44,140 bases of DNA, taken from the NCBI GenBank assembly GCA_937958015.1, contig CALGOA010000216.1:1-44140 (forward strand), given 5' to 3'. The DNA comes from an uncultured Acidimicrobiales bacterium (GTDB lineage: Bacteria > Actinomycetota > Acidimicrobiia > Acidimicrobiales > SZUA-35). Made by a program: the position numbers and the translations under genes. The notes beneath the pieces were generated by a model. The model was given only the letters and a program-made list of their open reading frames with translations, was not told the DNA's origin and searched no databases. Shown here one piece after another: positions 42,224 to 44,140 of the stretch; the stretch's first letter is position 1, and each line of letters opens with the position of its first letter.

Positions 42224-42886
42224 TCACGGGTTGGTGAGGCACACGATCGTGTCGGCGCTGAGGGAAATCTCGCGGGTTGTCAGCGGCGCTGGGCACGTGC
42301 CATCGGGGAAACGTGCGCCGATCACCCGACCGTCATTGACGTTTTCACAGGGCACCTCGAGAAGCGACGGTCCCTCGATGACCCGCACGCACGAGTTGGC
42401 GGTGACACCGATGGGAGGACCGGGTAATACCACCGGTTCCACCGCTGTGCCCTGGTTGGCGTACGCGGTGAATACAAAGATCAAGGCGAGCAATCCGAGG
42501 AAACCGAGCCACGGGACCATGTTCATCATCCGAGAGTGGTGAGTGCTGATCGCCTGTTCCTGCCGCTCCCGACGGGCCGCCAGATGTTCGGGATCCAGAA
42601 GTCGGGGATCGATTCGAGTGACGCCGTCGTCGACGGTGACCCGGCCGGTTCCGGTGAGTCCATCACTCAGTTCGAGGTTGTAGCGGGATCGCCGTTCGGC
42701 GTTGCCCAGCACCCGGAACGCCTCGTTCACCTCACGCATGGCGTTCTCGGCCTGAGCCGACTCGGCCTCACCCTTGCCGACGAACCGATCGGGATGCCAG
42801 GCCCGCGCCTGTTCGTGATAGGCGCGACGGATTACCTCAGGTGTCGCCGTCTTCGAGACGCCCAGAACGTCGTAGTGCGTTGGCAT
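42224..42886 (-). CDS. Membrane-anchored J-domain (DnaJ-like) protein
   Basis: A 220-residue protein. It opens with a J domain, HYDVLGVSKTATPEVIRRAY, with the HPD motif intact (AWHPDRF). A linker (residues about 75-120), one transmembrane helix (NMVPWLGFLGLLALIFVFTAY) and an exported C-terminal domain with three Cys (NSCVRVIEGPSLLEVPCEN, TIVCLTNP) follow. It probably recruits DnaK to the membrane; the outer domain's partner is unknown. ATG 42886 starts right at the J domain; longer in-frame forms add low-complexity sequence. Confidence 0.85.
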   Translation of the reverse strand: MPTHYDVLGVSKTATPEVIRRAYHEQARAWHPDRFVGKGEAESAQAENAMREVNEAFRVLGNAERRSRYNLELSDGLTGTGRVTVDDGVTRIDPRLLDPEHLAARRERQEQAISTHHSRMMNMVPWLGFLGLLALIFVFTAYANQGTAVEPVVLPGPPIGVTANSCVRVIEGPSLLEVPCENVNDGRVIGARFPDGTCPAPLTTREISLSADTIVCLTNP

Positions 42887-43140
42887 GCAGGCCACAGGGT
42901 AGGCGGGCACCGTGGGTGCCGGAACACCGCGCCCAAGCCAAACATGTCCTTGCCGGTGCGTTTCGGTCAGCGGCGTATCAAGGGGTGCGATTGGTTTTCC
43001 GCTCGAGGGGGACAGACCATAGGTCAAGGCCTCTGTCGGTCGCTAGTGCTGCTCTTGATTCGGCAAATTGCTGATGGGGACTACACTGCGGGCTTTCTAG
43101 CCCTTGTCAACACCGTCAGATGTAGCTGCCATCAGGAATT

Positions 43141-43217
43141 TGGTGGACCGTACTGGACTTGAACCAGTGACCTCTCGCGTGTGAGGCGAGCGCTCTAGCC
43201 AACTGAGCTAACGGTCC
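43141..43217 (-). tRNA. tRNA-Val (CAC)
   Basis: On the minus strand the acceptor GGACCGT pairs with ACGGTCC, and the 3' CCA is encoded. The D arm is GCTC...GAGC. The anticodon stem CTCGC/GCGAG encloses loop CTCACAC with anticodon CAC (Val, codon GTG). The T arm is ACTGG-TTCAAGT-CCAGT. A TATGCT hexamer 13 bp upstream (43236-43231) may be its -10. Confidence 0.95.
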
Positions 43218-43361
43218 GAATGGAGCCGTCAGCATAACGTGACCCGAGGTCGCCTGCGTCGCCGATTTCCTCGGCTGTCGACGCAAGGTGGGGTCGGTTT
43301 ACCCAGCGAACGACGGTCGGTTTGGCCCTCATCTCCGCTTTCCAAATGCCGATGAAAAGGT

Positions 43362-43601
43362 ATGTCTCCGACCACGTCGACTACCTCGATTGCCTCAGCA
43401 ACCGTTGTTCCCCCCTCCGCTGACACGGTCGTAGCCACACTTCCATCCATGCAACCTCGCTATCGACGGGTCGGCATGCGGCTTAGCTGCCTGCCGTGCG
43501 AGGTGGCATGGACGGGAAGTAGCGAATCCAGCTGTTGGGTATGTGAAGGCCCCGGGATCCCCGGACCACCTCCCAGCATCTATCCCGACACCGCGCAGTA
43601 G
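43362..43601 (+). CDS. Small zinc-ribbon-like protein
   Basis: A 79-residue ORF. The N-terminal half is Ser/Thr/Val-rich. The second half has LSCLPCEVAWTGSSESSCWVCEG, a C-x2-C...C-x2-C set with the spacing of a zinc ribbon, resembling small actinobacterial Cys4 proteins. The start may be ATG 43362 or ATG 43449. There is no clear ribosome-binding site, so confidence is moderate. Nothing else is seen in 43218-43361 apart from the tRNA promoter. Confidence 0.5.
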   Translation: MSPTTSTTSIASATVVPPSADTVVATLPSMQPRYRRVGMRLSCLPCEVAWTGSSESSCWVCEGPGIPGPPPSIYPDTAQ

Positions 43602-43614
43602 ACGAGCCCTCGCC

Positions 43615-43797
43615 CCGAAGTCTGTGGCAGCTGAGGCGCTCGATTCTGCAACGCTGCGCTGCCACTGTTGGCCAGCCGAAGTCTGTGGCAGGAGAGGCGC
43701 TCGATTCTGCAACGCTGCGCTGCCACGGGTGGTCAGCCGAAGACTGTGGCAGCTGAGGCGCTCGATTCTGCGACGCTGCGCTGCCACAGATGTGGTT
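43615..43797. repeat. Three tandem 61-bp hairpin repeats
   Basis: Units begin CCGAAG at 43615, 43676 and 43737 and share CGCTCGATTCTGC and ACGCTGCGCTGCCAC. Each can fold, GTGGCAGC with GCTGCCAC; in unit 3 the arms extend to CTGTGGCAGC/GCTGCCACAG. The array starts 14 bp after the small zinc-ribbon ORF and its last unit reaches the stop codon of the enoyl-CoA hydratase gene. Confidence 0.8.
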
Positions 43798-44140
43798 AGG
43801 CCGGTGGCGCCCACGGTGCAGGCTCGCGGTTGCGGAAGGCAGCGATGCCAGCTTTGGCTTCGGGTCCGTCGAATAGTGACTGCGAGAGCACCGTCATCTC
43901 AGCGAACGCCTCCGCCTCCGCCATCGCCGGGACGGTGTTGATGATCCTTTTGCTGGCTACCACCCCCGCCGGACCGCCGAGCAGAATCTTCGCCACCACG
44001 CCGTTCACGTGATCCACCAAACCATCGGGTTCGACCGCAGCGTTGATCAACCCCATGTCTGCAGCTTGAGCCGGCGGAAACCGTTCTCCGGTCAGGAAGG
44101 TTTCCATTGCGTCGGCCCGATTCAGTTTGGGTAAACAGAC
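43796..44140 (-). CDS. Enoyl-CoA hydratase/isomerase, 3' part (gene continues past window)
   Basis: The C-terminal 114 residues of a crotonase-family protein, open to the right edge. Landmarks are AMETFLTGERFPPAQAADMGLIN, GPAGVVASKRIIN and LFDGPEAKAGIAAFRNREPAPW, the usual end of the family. The oxyanion-hole and catalytic residues lie outside the window, so the specific reaction cannot be judged. Confidence 0.85.
   Translation of the reverse strand, partial: VCLPKLNRADAMETFLTGERFPPAQAADMGLINAAVEPDGLVDHVNGVVAKILLGGPAGVVASKRIINTVPAMAEAEAFAEMTVLSQSLFDGPEAKAGIAAFRNREPAPWAPPA

Noticed and set aside
43615-43797. CRISPR array
   Set aside because: The 61-bp units are near-identical throughout, with no repeat/spacer alternation.

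Overview
The window reads as chromosomal DNA of a high-GC actinobacterium, most likely an Acidimicrobiia-type marine or freshwater lineage. This is inferred from gene content (mycofactocin genes, MenA, a BTAD-type STAND regulator, two actinobacterial-type LexA boxes) and base composition, not from a marker gene. No phage, integrase, transposase, CRISPR array or rRNA was found. Genes are densely packed, and the only long gene-free stretches are filled with palindromic repeats.

Layout. 0-4.3 kb: partial membrane protein, DUF1697 protein, rubrerythrin, anthranilate phosphoribosyltransferase, and a DEDDh exonuclease/GIY-YIG nuclease under a perfect LexA box. 4.5-7.5 kb: a 1016-residue protein joining a helical head, a coiled coil, a very long acidic linker and a C-terminal NYN/PIN-like domain. 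7.5-11.6 kb (minus strand): a compact operon mftE - MoxR ATPase - VWA protein - mftF, a detached part of the mycofactocin redox-cofactor pathway. 11.6-14.6 kb: a divergent acyl-CoA carboxyltransferase and a HAD/PlsC fusion, convergent over a set of hairpins.

14.7-19 kb: a 1020-residue STAND/BTAD transcriptional regulator. A 540-bp nested inverted-repeat element and one copy of a dispersed ~120-bp repeat lie on its left, two more copies lie on its right, and a perfect 24-bp palindrome sits just before its start. 19-22 kb: mitochondrial-type aconitase divergent from a GntR/HutC regulator. 22-27.5 kb: a lipoprotein, a CaiB-type CoA-transferase, DNA polymerase IV with a LexA box over its start codon, and a secreted DUF4214/5'-nucleotidase fusion.

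27.6-35.4 kb (minus strand): a probable five-gene envelope/lipid operon: fatty acyl-CoA reductase-HAD fusion, LarA-like (lactate racemase family) enzyme, PlsC acyltransferase, MBOAT acyltransferase and AlgJ/AlgX-like protein. 35.5-42.9 kb: a TPM-like coiled-coil membrane protein, D-Ala-D-Ala ligase divergent from murF-menA, a polytopic membrane protein and a membrane-anchored J-domain protein. 43.1-44.1 kb: tRNA-Val(CAC), a small zinc-ribbon ORF, three 61-bp tandem hairpin repeats and the 3' part of an enoyl-CoA hydratase gene.

The two most promising leads for undescribed biology are the MoxR/VWA pair embedded between mycofactocin genes and the operon combining a LarA-like nickel-pincer-family enzyme with acyl-CoA reductase and acyltransferases. 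The repeat-flanked STAND regulator with its palindrome, and the acid-expanded NYN protein, come next.
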